From positions 29,321,001-29,385,000 of the forward strand of contig NC_056755.1 of the NCBI RefSeq assembly GCF_018687715.1: a DNA stretch of 64,000 nucleotides, given 5' to 3'. The stretch is from Carya illinoinensis. Taxonomy: Eukaryota > Streptophyta > Magnoliopsida > Fagales > Juglandaceae. The notes beneath the pieces were generated by a model. That model searched no databases, was not told where the DNA came from, and saw only the letters and a program-made list of their open reading frames with translations. This document shows, piece by piece, positions 11,440 through 23,559 of the stretch. Both the position numbers and the translations under genes were made by a program. Position 1 is the stretch's first letter, and each line of letters starts with the position of its first letter.

Positions 11440-12720
11440 GAATGATAGTAGGGCCCGTCGTAGGGATTGAAGTCTCGCAGGTAAGACCGGGGGAACCAGT
11501 ATGGGCAATAGATGTTATAAAGCACTTGGATGATGGGGAGCTCCCTGGCAAGAAAGGGGAGGCAAGGAAGGTCAACAACATGGTGACACGCTTCACCCTA
11601 TTGGATGGGGTTTTGTACAGATGGGGCTTCTCGATACCCCTCCTAACGCGCGTCTCACTAGAAGAAGCCTAATACATACTAGCCAAGATACACAGAAGAG
11701 TGTGTGGAAATATTTATGATAGAAAAGCCCTAGCCAAAAAAGTTGTGAGAGCAGGTTACTACTGGCCATATGCCCTCAAAGATGTATAAGAATTCGACAA
11801 AAAGTGTATGAAATGCCAAATGTACACACTAGTGCCACACTACCCACTAGAAGAACTAACATTGATCATGTCACCTTAACCATTTGCACAATGAGGGATC
11901 GACCCAATCGGCCGTTTGCCTCTGAGTTAGGGGGCCGTGAGATTCGTGGTTGTCACCGTGAACTACTTCACTAAGTGGGTGGAGGCAGGATCACCAAGCT
12001 ACCATCACAGCTAACAACATCACCAAGCTCTAGTGGAAGGTCGTCATTTGCAGGGTTGGAATTCCTCTGAGTATAATCTCAAACAACGAGCAACAGTTTG
12101 ATTCAAGTCATTATTGCGGTTGGTGTGCAAAACTAGGGATCAAATTCAAATACTCCTCCCTGGGTCACCTGCAGACCAATGGATAGGTTGAGGCAACCAA
12201 CAAATCACTGCTCAAAATCTTGAAGAAGAGGTTGACGGACAAGAAATGTAGCTATGTGGAATAATTCCCGGGAGTTCTTTAGGCATATTGGACCACTGTC
12301 AAAACACCAACAGGAGAAATCCCTTTCATTCTCACCTATGGGAGTGAAGCTGTGGTGCCAGTGGAAGTAGGAATGCCTACCTATAGAATCCAGCCTTCAA
12401 GCAATGACAAGAGACTAGAAGAACAATTAAACTTGCTAGAAGAAAAAAGGGAGGAAGTCGAGATCTGGATGGCAATCAATAAACAAAAGTTAGAACACTA
12501 CTTCAACAGGAGGGTCAAGCCCAAGTCTTTTAAAGTTGTCAATTTGGTTCTAAAAGAATCGGAAACAACCACGCATGAGGAAGGGAAGCTAGGGTGGCGA
12601 TGGGAGGGACCGTTTGCTCTCATTTCCAATAATAGGCCGGGATCTTATTGCCTAAAGGACATATAGGGAAATGAACTACCACATCCATAGGACACAGAGG
12701 AACTGAAATGCTTTGCTTAA
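11440..12720 (+). pseudogene. Tat-lineage integrase remnant
   Basis: A conserved linker at 11442-11672 (GIEVSQVRPGEPVWAIDVIK, FTLLDGVLYRWGFSIPLL) leads to the HHCC zinc domain at about 11680-11830, whose KCMKCQ cysteine pair is clear. The catalytic core follows with VTVNYFTKWVEA near 11955. The second Asp region is corrupted (ISNNEQQ), and then come LGHLQTNG* and EATNKSL near 12160-12210. The C-terminal part is an open frame at 12352-12666: VPVEVGMPTYR, coiled LEEQLNLLEEKREEVE, and the LGWRWEGPFALI end-domain. Stops throughout the core mean it is dead. A stop after YCLKDI at 12664 falls near the normal pol end. Confidence 0.85.
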
Positions 12721-12799
12721 ATGTATTAGAGAATGTATTAGTAAACACTAGAAACCATGAATAAGATTAACTTTCTTCCTAAACTATGTGTTTTCTTTC

Positions 12800-13080
12800 A
12801 TAGGGCTCACTGCGAAACAGGCATGATAGTCTCTTGACTACTCAACCCTTATGCAAACGAAAGCCAAGTCACTAGGCTTGCCGTAGAATAGGCATGATTA
12901 ACACCATTGACTACTTGACCCTCATGCAAACAAAAGCCATGTCACCAGGCTCACCACAGAGCGGGTATGATAGTCCCTTGGCTACTCAACCCTTACGCAA
13001 ATGAAATTTGAATCACTAAGCTCACTGAGGAATAGGCTTGACAATCCCTTGACTGCTCTTCCCTTGCACAAATAAAACAA
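12800..13080 (+). repeat. Four degenerate tandem repeats of about 72 bp after the Tat pol
   Basis: Copies begin near 12802, 12873, 12945 and 13017. Each has the order GGCTCACTG-, GGCATGATAGTC-, TTGACTACTCAACCC- and GCAAACGAAAGCCA-like words. The last copy is the most diverged and shortened. The array sits in the untranslated segment between integrase and the antisense frame, where Tat elements commonly carry minisatellite-like repeats. Confidence 0.8.
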
Positions 13081-13319
13081 CAATAACAACATGACAACAT
13101 AACTCAAAATAAAAATGATGAGACCACCACCAAAGTGATATGTTCGAATAAGTCAAGTGGGAAGACTAAAAAGGGTAAATGGAGTAAAGACACAAACACA
13201 TAGAGACCAGCAAAGATAGCATAGAACCATTGCAAATGCAAAATCACATCCATTATAGCATGTCATGATTACAAAGAGAAAAAAGGAAAAGAAAATTATT
13301 CTTGCTATTACAATTTAAG
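13081..13319. other. A-rich spacer, no gene seen
   Basis: This A-rich, low-information sequence lies between the 72-bp array and the antisense coding remnant. Confidence 0.5.
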
Positions 13320-15116
13320 GACTTGGACTTGTGTCTGAAAAGGCATTGGGCATCATATCTTTGCCCAGAGTGTTAGCAAACTAGAGTGACCGTCAATCAA
13401 GCCGAAGGGTGCTCAGGTCAAGGGTCTTTAAGTTGGTCCGAGGACTTTCCATCAGATGATCCCTCAACTTATCCAAATTTTCCTTATAACCATAACCGCA
13501 GGCCCCATTATTAACATCTAGCTAGAAAACTGGATCAAAGCCTCCTTGGAATTAGCTAGCTTAGACTGTATGGCCTATGCCTACAAGTCTCACTTGGCCA
13601 GTTCCTGGTTGGAAGTAGCCAACCCAGACTTCAAAGCCTCTATCTAAAGATCCCACAAGGCTAGTTCCTCCTTCGAAGTAGCCAACCTGACCTGAACTCG
13701 AGGGCGTTAATCTGTAGGTCTCCATAAAGCAACCACTCTAAAGTCTTGATTCATCAATCCTGAGATCTAACCTCCTCCTGCTTGCACTTCCAAGATTTGG
13801 TAAGGTCTAGGTATGTCCTCTCCAATCACTGGTGCAACCTCACATTCGAATCAAGTTGTTGAACTAGCTTGTCCCTCTCGCCCCTAAGGTCATTCAAGCC
13901 TTCGCGCCCCTCCCCACCATAGCGTCGTGGTCCTAAAAACGTTGCCTGACCTCTTCCAATTCCTCCTCTTGGTGAGCAAGGCAATCCTGCCTAGTATCCC
14001 TTTCCTCCTCTAACAATTTGGCCTTGATGTGGCAATGGGCTTCCTTTTCCTACGACTTTAACAGATCATCCTAGAGGTAGGTCTTCTCCTTACGAGGAGT
14101 CAAAACCTTCTTCTTAGGTTAGAGGTGGGAGTACACATGGAGGAAAGATTCCTATACCTCTTCCCTCTCTTTATTCACCCTATGGATCTCCATATGAACC
14201 AAGATGGTGAAGGATTGCAGCACTTGAACCTCCTAATCTAAATCACCTTTCTTATCAACAATCTAGGTGGCCAACTAATCGACTCATTGACAGCATCAAA
14301 TGGACTTAAAGGAGAAGGGGAAGAAGAAAATGAGAAAAGGATAGGAGCTCACCGAGATAAGGAATTTCATAAGTTTGTTGGCTTCTCGACTAATAGCTTT
14401 GACCTGAGCTTTGCTAAAACCTAACCTGGTTTGGGAAGGACCTGCACCCTCCCACTCGAGAGGCCTACCTCCTAGCTACCAAAGTTGGTTAGCAAGAAGG
14501 GGAGAAGGAGCTTGGGAAGAAGGATCCATGTCCCCATCGGGCACCAACCTGAATTGGGTACCCATACCTCGACAACCACGACCACTAATTGAATAGTCAT
14601 CCCCAAGGTACCCACATTAGGCATTGGCTCTAGTTTGGGTGTCCTTATGTCACCCTTGACTTGTAATGGCTCCCACCCAAATGTCACCGTGATGCCTCGT
14701 TCCACCACTTGCTCGGCCAGGGCAACTGTAGTGCTACCTACAAGAGAAGTTGGTGGAGTGGGCTCTTCCAAGACTGCGGACGAGAAAACCTCGGGTTTAG
14801 ACGAAGTACTAAAGGGCTACAAAGGTATGGAGACCCCAGCCTTGCTAAGATCCACAACCAAGGGGTGATCTTGGGACAACCCCATGGGGTCTAAATGAGA
14901 ATTTGGAATCTAGCCACCAGGTTGGGAAGGGTGAGCATAGTAAGGAGGAGGGATGCCTCGACCATTGCTAGGAGGAGAATCATTCACCACCAGGTCAATG
15001 CCCACCTTAGAGATGGCGGCATGTGCCCTAGCATCATTGTTCGGAGAGGAGTGCATCTTTGAGGCATCATCAAATGGAAAAACGGGTCCACGAGAACCCC
15101 TCTGAGTGGGTTCCAT
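13320..15116 (-). pseudogene. Antisense ORF remnant of the Tat element, coiled-coil repeats
   Basis: On the minus strand one frame is shared by an open segment at 15116-14910 (MEPTQRGSRGPVFPF), one at 14771-14472, and a coiled-coil stretch near 13690-13520. The last reads RLATSKEELALWDL, GLATSNQELAK and KLANSKEALIQ as successive units of 21 residues (63 bp), that is three heptads each. Internal stops are TAG or TGA, as expected from decay of CAG and TGG codons. Further toward the N-terminus another helical stretch reads GERDKLVQQLDSNVRLHQ. Some Tat elements such as Grande are known to carry an extra antisense ORF near the 3' LTR, which fits. The function is unknown, and continuity of the frame between segments was checked only at those points. 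Confidence 0.6.
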
Positions 15117-15591
15117 AAGGCTAAGAACAAGGCCATTTCAAGCTCTTTTTCTTCCCAACTAAAGACCTTGGCTAGCTCCTAACCACTCGGTGTAGTCATG
15201 CATGGGGCCACCGATCCCCATGTGTGATTTGGTAGGAGCCGCAACACCAGGGTGATGGCCACTTGAGTCACACAACCTACTGCAAAGTGTAAGTGTGTGT
15301 AAACATGCAATATGTGTATATGTTAAATATACGCAGCTGAAAAATAAAAACAATTCAAGCTAAGTACCAGAAAGTTAAGATCTACAACCCTGATTGAATG
15401 ATCCTCACAAAGTTAATATAGTTATCCAACTGAAAAGTAAATTAAAGGCAAATCTCTCTAATCACAACTACAGGTACTCCAAGTCTTCATTACTCGAGTA
15501 AGGTCAGTCTATTGTGCTCAAATTTGTCCTCTACATCGAAATCTACGATTCCATGAAACAGAACCTCAGGTGGAAACATCACAATGAGATT
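15117..15591. other. Unassigned interval
   Basis: This lies between the Tat remnant and the copia fragment. It contains TGTGTGTAAACATGCAATAT-like sequence near 15293 but no recognised domain. It could include the far end of the Tat element or a truncated copia piece. No LTR ends could be placed. Confidence 0.4.
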
Positions 15592-17079
15592 TTATAATTT
15601 CAACAAGAAAAACATAGGTCGCAACCAAGAATTGCAAACACTAGGCATATAGTAAACAAAAGCAACCAAAGTGAGAAATGGCATTTGTGTTCTGTGAGTT
15701 ACTCTAACTTGTATCCCTAATTGACATGGCCCACAAATTGAAGATTCAGCTTTACCAAGCTCAGGTAATCCCATAGTTACGGTATTGTTCCTAACTCACA
15801 TATCACATTTTGTTCGAAAAACAAACTTTAACACCATCATCACAAATTTGATTGATATTGAGTAGGTTAGCTTTCAGACCATCAACATATAAGACATCAT
15901 GCAAGATAGGTAAAATAGGGATTTCAATTTTACCTTTACCAATTATATGTGCTTTACCACCATCTCCATAAGCTACAATTCCATGTATATAATCCTCTAT
16001 AGTCTTGAACAAAGATATATCACTAGACATGTGTTTAGAACATCCGCTATCAAAGTATCACAAAGAGGTGTCCATAGTCTTTAGAATAATGTATGCTACA
16101 TGAAAAGTGTGCTTCTCCCCTTTTTCATCCACACATTTCTAGAGTTGGGAGAATTCAACTTGTTAGCTCTTTTATTTTTAGTCAATTGGTCTAACTTCTT
16201 ACTAATAATATTAGTTCACTTGGTTAAGGCCATGACTTTAGCATTAAATTCCAATGTCCCTTCCTTCAGGAGAACTTTTAAGTTTTCCAAGGTTGAATTC
16301 TAAGTTAAAAACAATTTGGTTGAATGTGACCAATATTTCCATAATGATGGCACACATGGCTCACTTTGCGAGCTCTTTGTCTATTGAGAGGTGAAGTAGA
16401 CTTTATCTGCAAGCATGTGTTTCTTACCTTGAAGTAAAAGGCACGTTGGATCCTTTTTCAATATAGCTACTCTTCTCACTTGATGGGTTCCCTAGATTTA
16501 GGAGTTTATCTAGTTTTTGTGTACTATTTGAGAATTTTTGAAGTTTATTGTTCGATAAGATTAATTCACTTTTTGGGATTTTGAATTTTTCTTAAAGAGA
16601 CACATTTCCTACTTGTAATTGATTTGCTAGACCCATGATTTCATCTTGTTTGGCTTGAAGGCATTCCTTTTCATTCTTGCGGATTTTTAGCTTCTTAATA
16701 TTTGCTTTATTGAGTTTCTTCAATTTCAAGCACTCACTATAAAGCTATCCATATACTTCTTGCAATTCATACTCACATTCATTTCTAGACACAATGTCAT
16801 AATCAGACACATTCTCACTACTATAACTTCTACCACCAATAGAAGAGGCGAAAGCCATGTAATTAAGATTTTCTTTTGAAGAAGAGTTCTCAGGTGAGTC
16901 ACTTGACTCAGACTCATTGTCACTCAATGACGTAGCCATTGCTTTTCCTTTGGCCTTTTTGTAGTTGGCACACTCAACGTGAATGTGTCCAAAGCCATGA
17001 CACTACGACACTGTATGTTTGATGGTATCTTATCCTTGGTAATTCTAGTGTCTTTCTTAGAACTCCCATCTCTATTAGC
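15592..17079 (-). pseudogene. Ty1/copia fragment: gag C-terminus, protease region, GAG-pre-integrase
   Basis: Read on the minus strand from 17079 downward. 16939-16745 gives an acidic serine-rich Gag C-terminus (SDNESESSDSPENSSSKEN, YMAFASS, CEYELQEVYG). 16030-15803 gives the protease-to-integrase linker (DISLFKTIEDYIHGIVAYGD, KIEIPILPILHDVLYV, ANLLNINQICDDG). 15774-15592 gives the GAG-pre-integrase zinc segment (LGKAESSICGPCQLG). Integrase core, RT and RNase H are absent, so the element is truncated at about 15590. Its upstream half lies at 26482-27370, beyond the Athila insertion. Stops and frameshifts are frequent. Confidence 0.85.
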
Positions 17080-17084
17080 TTAAC
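17080..17084. repeat. Target-site duplication, left copy (TTAAC)
   Basis: TTAAC directly precedes the TGACTCACTC end of the Athila LTR. It is matched exactly by 26477-26481 after the other LTR. Five bp is the expected gypsy integrase stagger. Confidence 0.95.
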
Positions 17085-18378
17085 TGACTCACTCAAAAAT
17101 GAGTAGCACTAAAGCTATCCCAAGTGCAGGAGAATGTCGTGTAATAATTAGGAATAAATTCCTAGATCGTCTCCTCAGGGAAAGTTACTTAAAAATCAAA
17201 CTCGTTGAAAAAGGTGAAACAAAGAGAAAATAAAATGATGGTATGTGCAATGGATGGAAAAGGGTACTAGTCATGGACTAGATTCATATTTTTAGATTTT
17301 GATTGTCGGATTGGAATGTTAATGACTAATAGATTAAACACATAAATTAATAAAACTAAATTAAGAATTAAACTAAATTAGGAAGTAATTGATAAAACAT
17401 GCACTGAAAATTGAAAAGCCCCAAATTCAATGTTCTAGGGTTCATCATTATATTCAAATCACAAATTCTCAAATTAAACCACCGTAATTGTAATCACTAC
17501 TAAAATGAAAGCTTAACGAAACGATAAAAATAAATAACATGAATTAAATGAATAACAAATAAATTACTCAAACGTCTAAATCAAAATTCTCTAAAATAAT
17601 TCAGAAACTCAAAACTGAAATGAAATAGCAAGTAGGGAATTGAAAACATCAAGCCAGTTGAATGGAGATGAAGATTCGAAGCGGTGGAGGAGGCTGAGCT
17701 GCAGTGGCAATTGGACCCCTCAAGGAGTTCTTCAATCTGCTGCAGTGTGAGTGAATGATCCAGTGGAAATTGTGTAGCTGCATGAATGATCGATTGAATG
17801 AATCCTCCTCTCCGAATCTGAACGAAAATCAAAGAAAAAATGAATTCTAAGTGTTTCTCTACTCAAAACCGAGTTTTCCAAGAGTCAGCCATAAGATGTA
17901 AAAAATCATTTATATACTCTGACGGCAGAATAAACCCTGATCTGTAAAATACGATATTCGCTCGAGCGGAGTGTCGAGCAAATATCGAGCGTTCGACTCT
18001 GCCTAAGTTCGCTCGAGCGGCCTGTCGAGCGAACATCGAGCGTTCGACTCTGCCTGAATTCGCTCGAACGGCCAAATGCCTCCGCTCGAGCGATCTCTTT
18101 TCCCGGAACTCGCTCGAGCCCACTGTCGAACGGAAGTCGAGCGTTTGAATCTGCCTGACTTCGCTCAAGCGGCCAGAAGCCGCCACTCGAGCGAATTGTA
18201 CCATAATCCATATTAATCAACAATTGATAAAATTAGAGCAGAAATTCATGCTTTTAATCAATTAAAATCACAACTTTGATTTATTCATTTTTCCATATAA
18301 AACCAATGATAAAGTAATGAAAGAATTAATATATATTGGTTCCAAAAGTATTAAAAATGCAATAATTCAGCTCAATCA
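17085..18378 (-). mobile_element. 3' LTR of the Athila element
   Basis: This 1294-bp LTR starts TGACTCACTC and ends CTCAATCA on the plus strand. It aligns along its length with 25127-26476. About 17955-18190 holds a GC-rich array of imperfect units of about 50 bp built from GCTCGAGCG and CGAGCGTTCGACTCTGCCT. It has one unit fewer than the 5' LTR. ORFs at 17863-18223 (minus) are products of this array, not genes. Confidence 0.95.
17955..18196. repeat. Tandem array with CGCTCGAGCG palindromes (3' LTR)
   Basis: Imperfect units of about 50 bp each contain the palindrome CGCTCGAGCG or a one-base variant and the phrase CGTTCGACTCTGCCT. The array is GC-rich and CpG-rich within an AT-rich LTR. Its place inside the LTR suggests an enhancer or methylation-sensitive element, though nothing here proves that. 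Confidence 0.85.
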
Positions 18379-18389
18379 CACCCCCCAAC
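18379..18389 (-). other. Polypurine tract of the Athila element
   Basis: The plus strand reads CACCCCCCAAC immediately inside the 3' LTR, so the coding strand has GTTGGGGGGTG just upstream of the TGATTGAGC LTR start. It primes plus-strand synthesis. Confidence 0.88.
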
Positions 18390-19456
18390 TAGCATTTTGC
18401 TAATCCTTGAGCAAAATAGTGAACATTAATTGAGATGAATATTGCATAAAGATCGAAATTCAAACAAAAAACAATCAAACACAATTCTGAATTCTCACAA
18501 AAGTGAGACGTTACTACTCAACCCCCAAGAGTTATACCCACCAAGACTATCTCAACAATCTTTTACATAGAATTAAGGCAAATGTCTCAGAACTCAAATG
18601 TGTGTGTGGAGCTAGACCGGTTGTGTGTTCCTCATTACTAGCCATGATTTGCCATAGAATTTTTCAACCTTAAGATTAATCATTGCTGATTCTAACTACC
18701 TCAAAGCCTAAGGGTCTAGCAGTTTTCACGCCAGCTCTGTTTTTAAAAGTTGGACACTCAACCCCCAAAGTCTTGAATAACTATTTCTAGCCCTTTTTAC
18801 TTAGGAAAGTTCACTAAGTTGCCTTTATTCCTTTTCTCTCTCTCTTTTTTTTTTCTTTTCTTTTTGTTTTTTTTTTCTTTTCTTCTTTTCTTTTCATTCT
18901 AATCTTTTCAAATCCTTTTTTTTTTTTTTTTGGCATGGCTCGATAGTCCTGCAATTTACTTCTCCAATGTTAAATCAATGAATGGTAAATAAGGAACACT
19001 ACAAGTGTAAGCATGTGCAAAATGTCCTTCAAAATTTGCCTTTCGTTCTACAAAAATTTTATCGAGTTTCATCTCAATAAGCATAACATCCCGGTGTTTC
19101 AAGCCACATATCAACAAAATATGATGCATCAAAAATCATGCTCTATGTTTAAGCTTGAAAATAAATCTTCACAAATGATCCCGCTCAACTACTCTACCAA
19201 GATGCTCAAATTTCACAAATCTTATTTTTTTATTTATTTATTTTATTGTTATTATTATTATTATTATTTTAAAACTGTGCACACATGCTACTCTCCAACT
19301 AGTGAGAGACATAGTCCTCAATGAGTCGAACGAAAGAAAAGAAAGTGCACAGAACTAAACAAGCAACACAAACAATCAACATGAAATATAAAATCAAAGC
19401 AAAAGAAAAAATAAAAACAAAGCAAGTAAAGAAAACTATAAAGAAGGAGAAGCAAA
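18390..19456 (-). other. Post-integrase spacer of the Athila element, no env-like gene
   Basis: This is about 1.07 kb between the integrase stop and the polypurine tract. A T/C-rich low-complexity run fills about 18835-18935 and (TTA)n sits near 19245-19265. ORFs at 19013-19324 and 19318-19545 are low-complexity shadows. Many Athila elements carry an env-like ORF of several hundred codons here; none is present. Confidence 0.75.
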
Positions 19457-20595
19457 TCAAAACACTTCCCTGGGGTCTTGCACAAGCAAGATCTCTTCAT
19501 GTGGATCAAAGATCTTCAGAAATGACTTTAGACGTTGTCCGTTGACAGTGAAGCTATTACCATTCTTCAGATTGACAATGTCTACCGCACCATGAGGATG
19601 AACGGTCTTTACAATGTACGGCCCACTCCATCGGGATTTCAACTTTCCAGGAAAAATATGCAAGCGAGAGTTGTAAAGAAGAACTTCCTGGCCAAGTGTG
19701 AAATGCTTTGGATGAATTTTCTGATCATGCAGAATTTTCATGCGTTCCTTTGCAATCTGAGCGTTGTCATAAGCATTCCGACGAGCTTCATCCAATTCAT
19801 TGATCTGCAATTTTCTCAACCCTGAAGTTTCATCAAGTGACATGTTAACATGTTTTATGACCCAAAGAGCTCGATGCTGAATATCAACAGGTAAATGACA
19901 AGCTTTACAATAAACTAATCGATAATGAGACATCCCTAGATTTGTTTTAAAAGCTGTCCTATAAGCCCACAAAGCATCAAGAAATTTAACCGACCAATCT
20001 TTCCTATTAGGCTTGATGGTTTTCTCTAAAATAATTTTTATCTCTCTGTTTGCCAATTCAGTTTGCCCATTTGTTTGAGGGTGATAAGGGGTAGAAACTC
20101 TGTGTGTTATACCATATTTCTTCACAAGTGTAGAAAATGGTTTGTTGCAAAAATGAGAACCCCCATCACTTATAATAACTTTTGGCATACCAAAACGAGC
20201 AAACAAAGATTGCAAAAATTTCAGGACAACATGATGGTCATTTGTTTTGCAAGCAATGCCTCCACCCATTTTGAAACATAATCCACAGCTAAAAGAATAT
20301 ATGTGGTCCCAAAAGAAACCGGAAAAGGTCCCATGAAGTCCATTCCCCAACAATCAAAAATTTCTAAAGTCAGAATAGGGGAAAGAGGAATCATGTCTCT
20401 TTTGCTAATGGATCCCAATTTTTGACAAGGCTCACAAGCCTTGCAAAAATTATAAGTATCTTTAAACATGGAAGGCCAGTAAAAACCGCTTTGCAAAATT
20501 TTTGAAACTGTTTTCTTTGCTGAAAAATGACCACCACATGCACCCATATGACAAAATCTCAAAATCGAAGAAAACTCATCATCAGGAATGCATCT
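19457..20595 (-). pseudogene. Athila integrase segment of gag-pol
   Basis: Integrase cuts target DNA and joins the cDNA ends. The N-terminal zinc site is visible with its paired H and C ligands (FCHMGACGGHFS, then CKACEPCQK). The catalytic core shows the first Asp in CWGMDFMGPFP, the second in VIISDGGSHF and the Glu in GQTELANREIK. The C-terminal part (FPGKLKSRWSGPYIVKTVHP, then NGQRLKSFL) is the usual gypsy end-domain. A frameshift near 20262 joins two open frames (20562-20221 and 20353-19457). A TGA at 20598 separates this part from RNase H; the equivalent codon is probably Arg. Otherwise it is full length. Confidence 0.93.
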
Positions 20596-21921
20596 TCAAA
20601 TCAATTGGTCCGAACAATACTTAAAAAGATATGGATCATCAAAATAAAAGTATCGTACCTCAGAGAGAAACCGACGCTTGTCTTGGGTGGACCATTCAGA
20701 AGGCATTTGCTCAGTCACCAGATAATTGACTATGTCAGCATACCAGGGAGCTCTGTCAACCACAAACAGCTGCTCATCCGGGAAACTATCATCAAGAGGA
20801 AGGCTGACATTTGAAGAAGGAGATGATGACAATCTAGAGAGGTGGTCAGCTACCACGTTCTCAACTCCTTTCTTGTCCTTAATGTTGATGTTGAACTCTT
20901 GAAGTAATAGAATCCAGCGAATCAAGCGTGGCTTTGCATCTTTCTTAGCCAACAAATACTTAAGAGCAGAGTGGTCAGTGAAAATAGTAACAGGAGAACC
21001 AAGAATATAAGTCTGGAATTTATCAAGTGCAAAAACCACTGCAAGCAATTCTTTTTTAGTAGTGGTATAATTTTTCTGGGCATCATTCAAGGTCCTACTA
21101 GCATAATAAATCACAAATGGCCTTTTATCCACCCGCTGCCCCAAAACAGCTCCTAAAGCATAGTCACTAGCATCTGTCATAATCTCAAAGGAAAGGTCCC
21201 ATTGCAGAGGTTGCACAATAGGTGCAGTGGTAAGCGATTTCTTAAGGGTATCAAAAGATTTTTGGCACTCATCAGTCCAAACAAATTCAATATCATTTTG
21301 TAAAAGAGTGCACAAAGGTTTTGCAATAGAACTAAACCCTTGAATACACCGCCTATAAAAGCCAGCATGACCAAGAAAAGAACGAATATCCCTAACTGTC
21401 CTAGGAATAGGAAGTTTAGATATTAATTTAATCTTTGCCTTGTCAACCTTTATACCCTCAGAAGAAACAATATGCCCCAATACAATGCCCTGAGTGACCA
21501 TAAATTGGCATTTCTCCCAATTAAGTAAAAGATTTTTTTTCTCACATCTCTGGAGAATACGTGCCAAATTATGCAAACAACTCTCAAAGGATTTTCCAAA
21601 AACAGAGAAATCATCCATGAATATTTCACAAATATCATCAATCATATCAGAAAAAATACTCATCATGCATATCTGAAAAGTAGCTGGAGCATTACACAAA
21701 CCAAAAGACATTCTAGTAAAAGCCAAAGTGCCAAAAGGACATGTGAAAGTGGTTTTCTCCTGATCCTCAGGTGCTACAGCAATTTGATAATAACCAGAAT
21801 AGCCATCCAAGAAACAATAATATGCATTACCAGCTACTCTTTCCAAAATTTGATCCAAGAATGGTAAAGGAAAATGATCCTTCCTACTGGCTGAATTAAG
21901 TTTTCTATAGTCAATGCACAT
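20596..21921 (-). pseudogene. Athila reverse transcriptase and RNase H segment
   Basis: This open stretch of 441 codons starts within RT at CIDYRKLN. RT motifs in order are FLDGYSGYYQI, FGLCNAPATF, the catalytic IFMDDFSVFG (FMDD in place of YMDD) and SFLGHAGFYRRCI. RNase H follows with its catalytic Asp in EIMTDASDYALGAVLG, Glu in TTTKKELLAVVFA and Asp in TIFTDHSALKYL, then NVVADHLSRL. A TGA at 21927 just upstream interrupts the conserved Trp of the TGWRMCIDY segment, and another ends it at 20598. The active-site residues look intact, so inactivation is by stops only. Confidence 0.94.
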
Positions 21922-21924
21922 TCT

Positions 21925-23559
21925 TCAGCCAGTAACCATTCTAGTTGGAATCAACTTATTTTTATCATTTTTTATGACAGTCAAACCAGATTTCTTTGGT
22001 ACCACTTGAGTTGGACTTACCCACTTACTGTCTGAGATAGGGTAAATCATACCTACTGCGAGTAGCTTAAGCACTTCCTCTTTCACAACTTCCTTCATGG
22101 TAGGATTGAGCCTACGTTGAGCATCACGAACTGGTCTAACATCGTCTTCAAGATGGATTCTGTGGATACATACAGCGCCATCAATGCCTTTGATGTCAGC
22201 TATTGTCCAACCAATTGCGCATCGATGCTTCCTTAATACTTCAATCAACTGGGCTTCATCCTTCTGATTTAGCTTTGAGGAAATCACCACCGGAAAAGTG
22301 CCTTCTTCAGGACCAAGAAACACATACTTTAAATCTTGAGGAAGTGGTTTCAGGTCCAACTGGGGAACTTCTTCCTCTAAAGATTTAAGCATGTCTGGTG
22401 GTGGTAGAGCTTCAAACTGGGGTTTCCATCTTGCTCCCGCAAACTGTACTTCAAGTGGTAATGAAGAATCTGCAAAACAATCAAAAAAATCAAAGTCATC
22501 TTCATTGATATGATCAATTTTCTCATCAAGTAAAAATTCAGGTGTTTGAAAAATATAATCATCATCAGAGAATGGAGAAGTTGAGCAAATAAAATCTGTT
22601 GGTGTCAAACTCTCCACAACATTCAAATCGCTTGTGTCATCAAAATGTGCTAGCATCTTGCAAGCGTTGAAGACGTTCAACTCAAGTGCCATGTTCCCAA
22701 AGGTAAGCTTCAAAACTTCACTTCTACAATTGATCAATGCATTTGATGTAGCTAGAAATGGTCTTCCTAGGATGACAGGAGCTTGATAAATAGTGGAGAC
22801 CGGCTGCTGCATGTCAAGAACCACAAAATCCACTAGGTAGTAGAATTTGTCCACCTGGACCAACACGTCCTCTACAATACCCCTCGGTACCTTAACTGAT
22901 CTGTCAGCCAACTGTAGCATGATGGAGGTCTTTTTCAGCTCACCCAATCCCAACTACTCATATACTGAGAACGGTAACAAGTTCACACTACTCCCCAAAT
23001 CAAGTAAAGCCCTCCCAATGCGTGACTCACCAATCATAATGGAAATGTTGGGAGAGCCGGGATCTCCAAACTTCTGAGGAGTCTCGCTCAATATCAATGC
23101 ACTAACTTGCTCCGTTAGGAAAGTTTTCTTCTTCACATTTAGCTTCCTCTTCACTGTGCACAAGTCCTTCAAAAATTTTGCATATGAAGGCACTTGTTCA
23201 TCCAAGAGTGGAATATTGATCTTCACTTGCTTGAAAATCTCTTGAATCTCCGTGTGATACTTGTTCTTTTGGCCAGCCGCCAATCTCTGAGGATAAGGAA
23301 CCACATGTCGGTATCCCTTACTAGTCTCAACATCCGCACTCACAGGCTTCTTCAGCTCTGGTCTCACTACCTCTGATTCTTTCTCAACTTCATCAGTCTC
23401 TGTTACATCTTCAGGTGTAGGACCAACTACCTGTGTGTCTATAGGCATCTCTGGTTGGAGAACTTCCTTCCCACTTCTCAAAGTAAGAACTGCCTTCGCT
23501 GTCTCAATAACATCCCCTGAGACATTATGCACTTGCTGTTGTTGCTGCCTGTACACTTA
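21925..23559 (-). pseudogene. Athila protease region and RT N-terminus
   Basis: Same frame as RT, interrupted by TAA at 23559 (VYRQQQ start), TAG at 22956 and TGA at 21927. The first part has TLRSGKEV, PYPQRL and then ALLDLGSSVNLLPFSVY, the retropepsin active site in its Athila form (DLG[AS]S). PVILGRPFLATSNALI follows, the second half of the protease fold. After an acidic linker (DDDYIFQTPEFLLDEKIDHI) come HRCAIGWTIADIKGI, RRLNPTMKEVVKEEVLKLL and SDSKWVSPTQVVPKK, the RT fingers. The cut after VYE corresponds to a Gln codon (CAG to TAG). Confidence 0.92.

Noticed and set aside
17955..18196. CRISPR-like repeat array
   Set aside because: Units of about 50 bp are contiguous and imperfect with no unique spacers, and this is a plant LTR.
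17863..18223. Two minus-strand ORFs of 105-113 codons with internal repeats
   Set aside because: They are the LTR tandem array read as protein. Both strands and several frames stay open because the array lacks stops.
19013..19545. Possible env-like ORF after integrase
   Set aside because: Frames are short and Lys- or Tyr/Phe-rich from low-complexity sequence, with no signal peptide and membrane-span pattern that could be supported.
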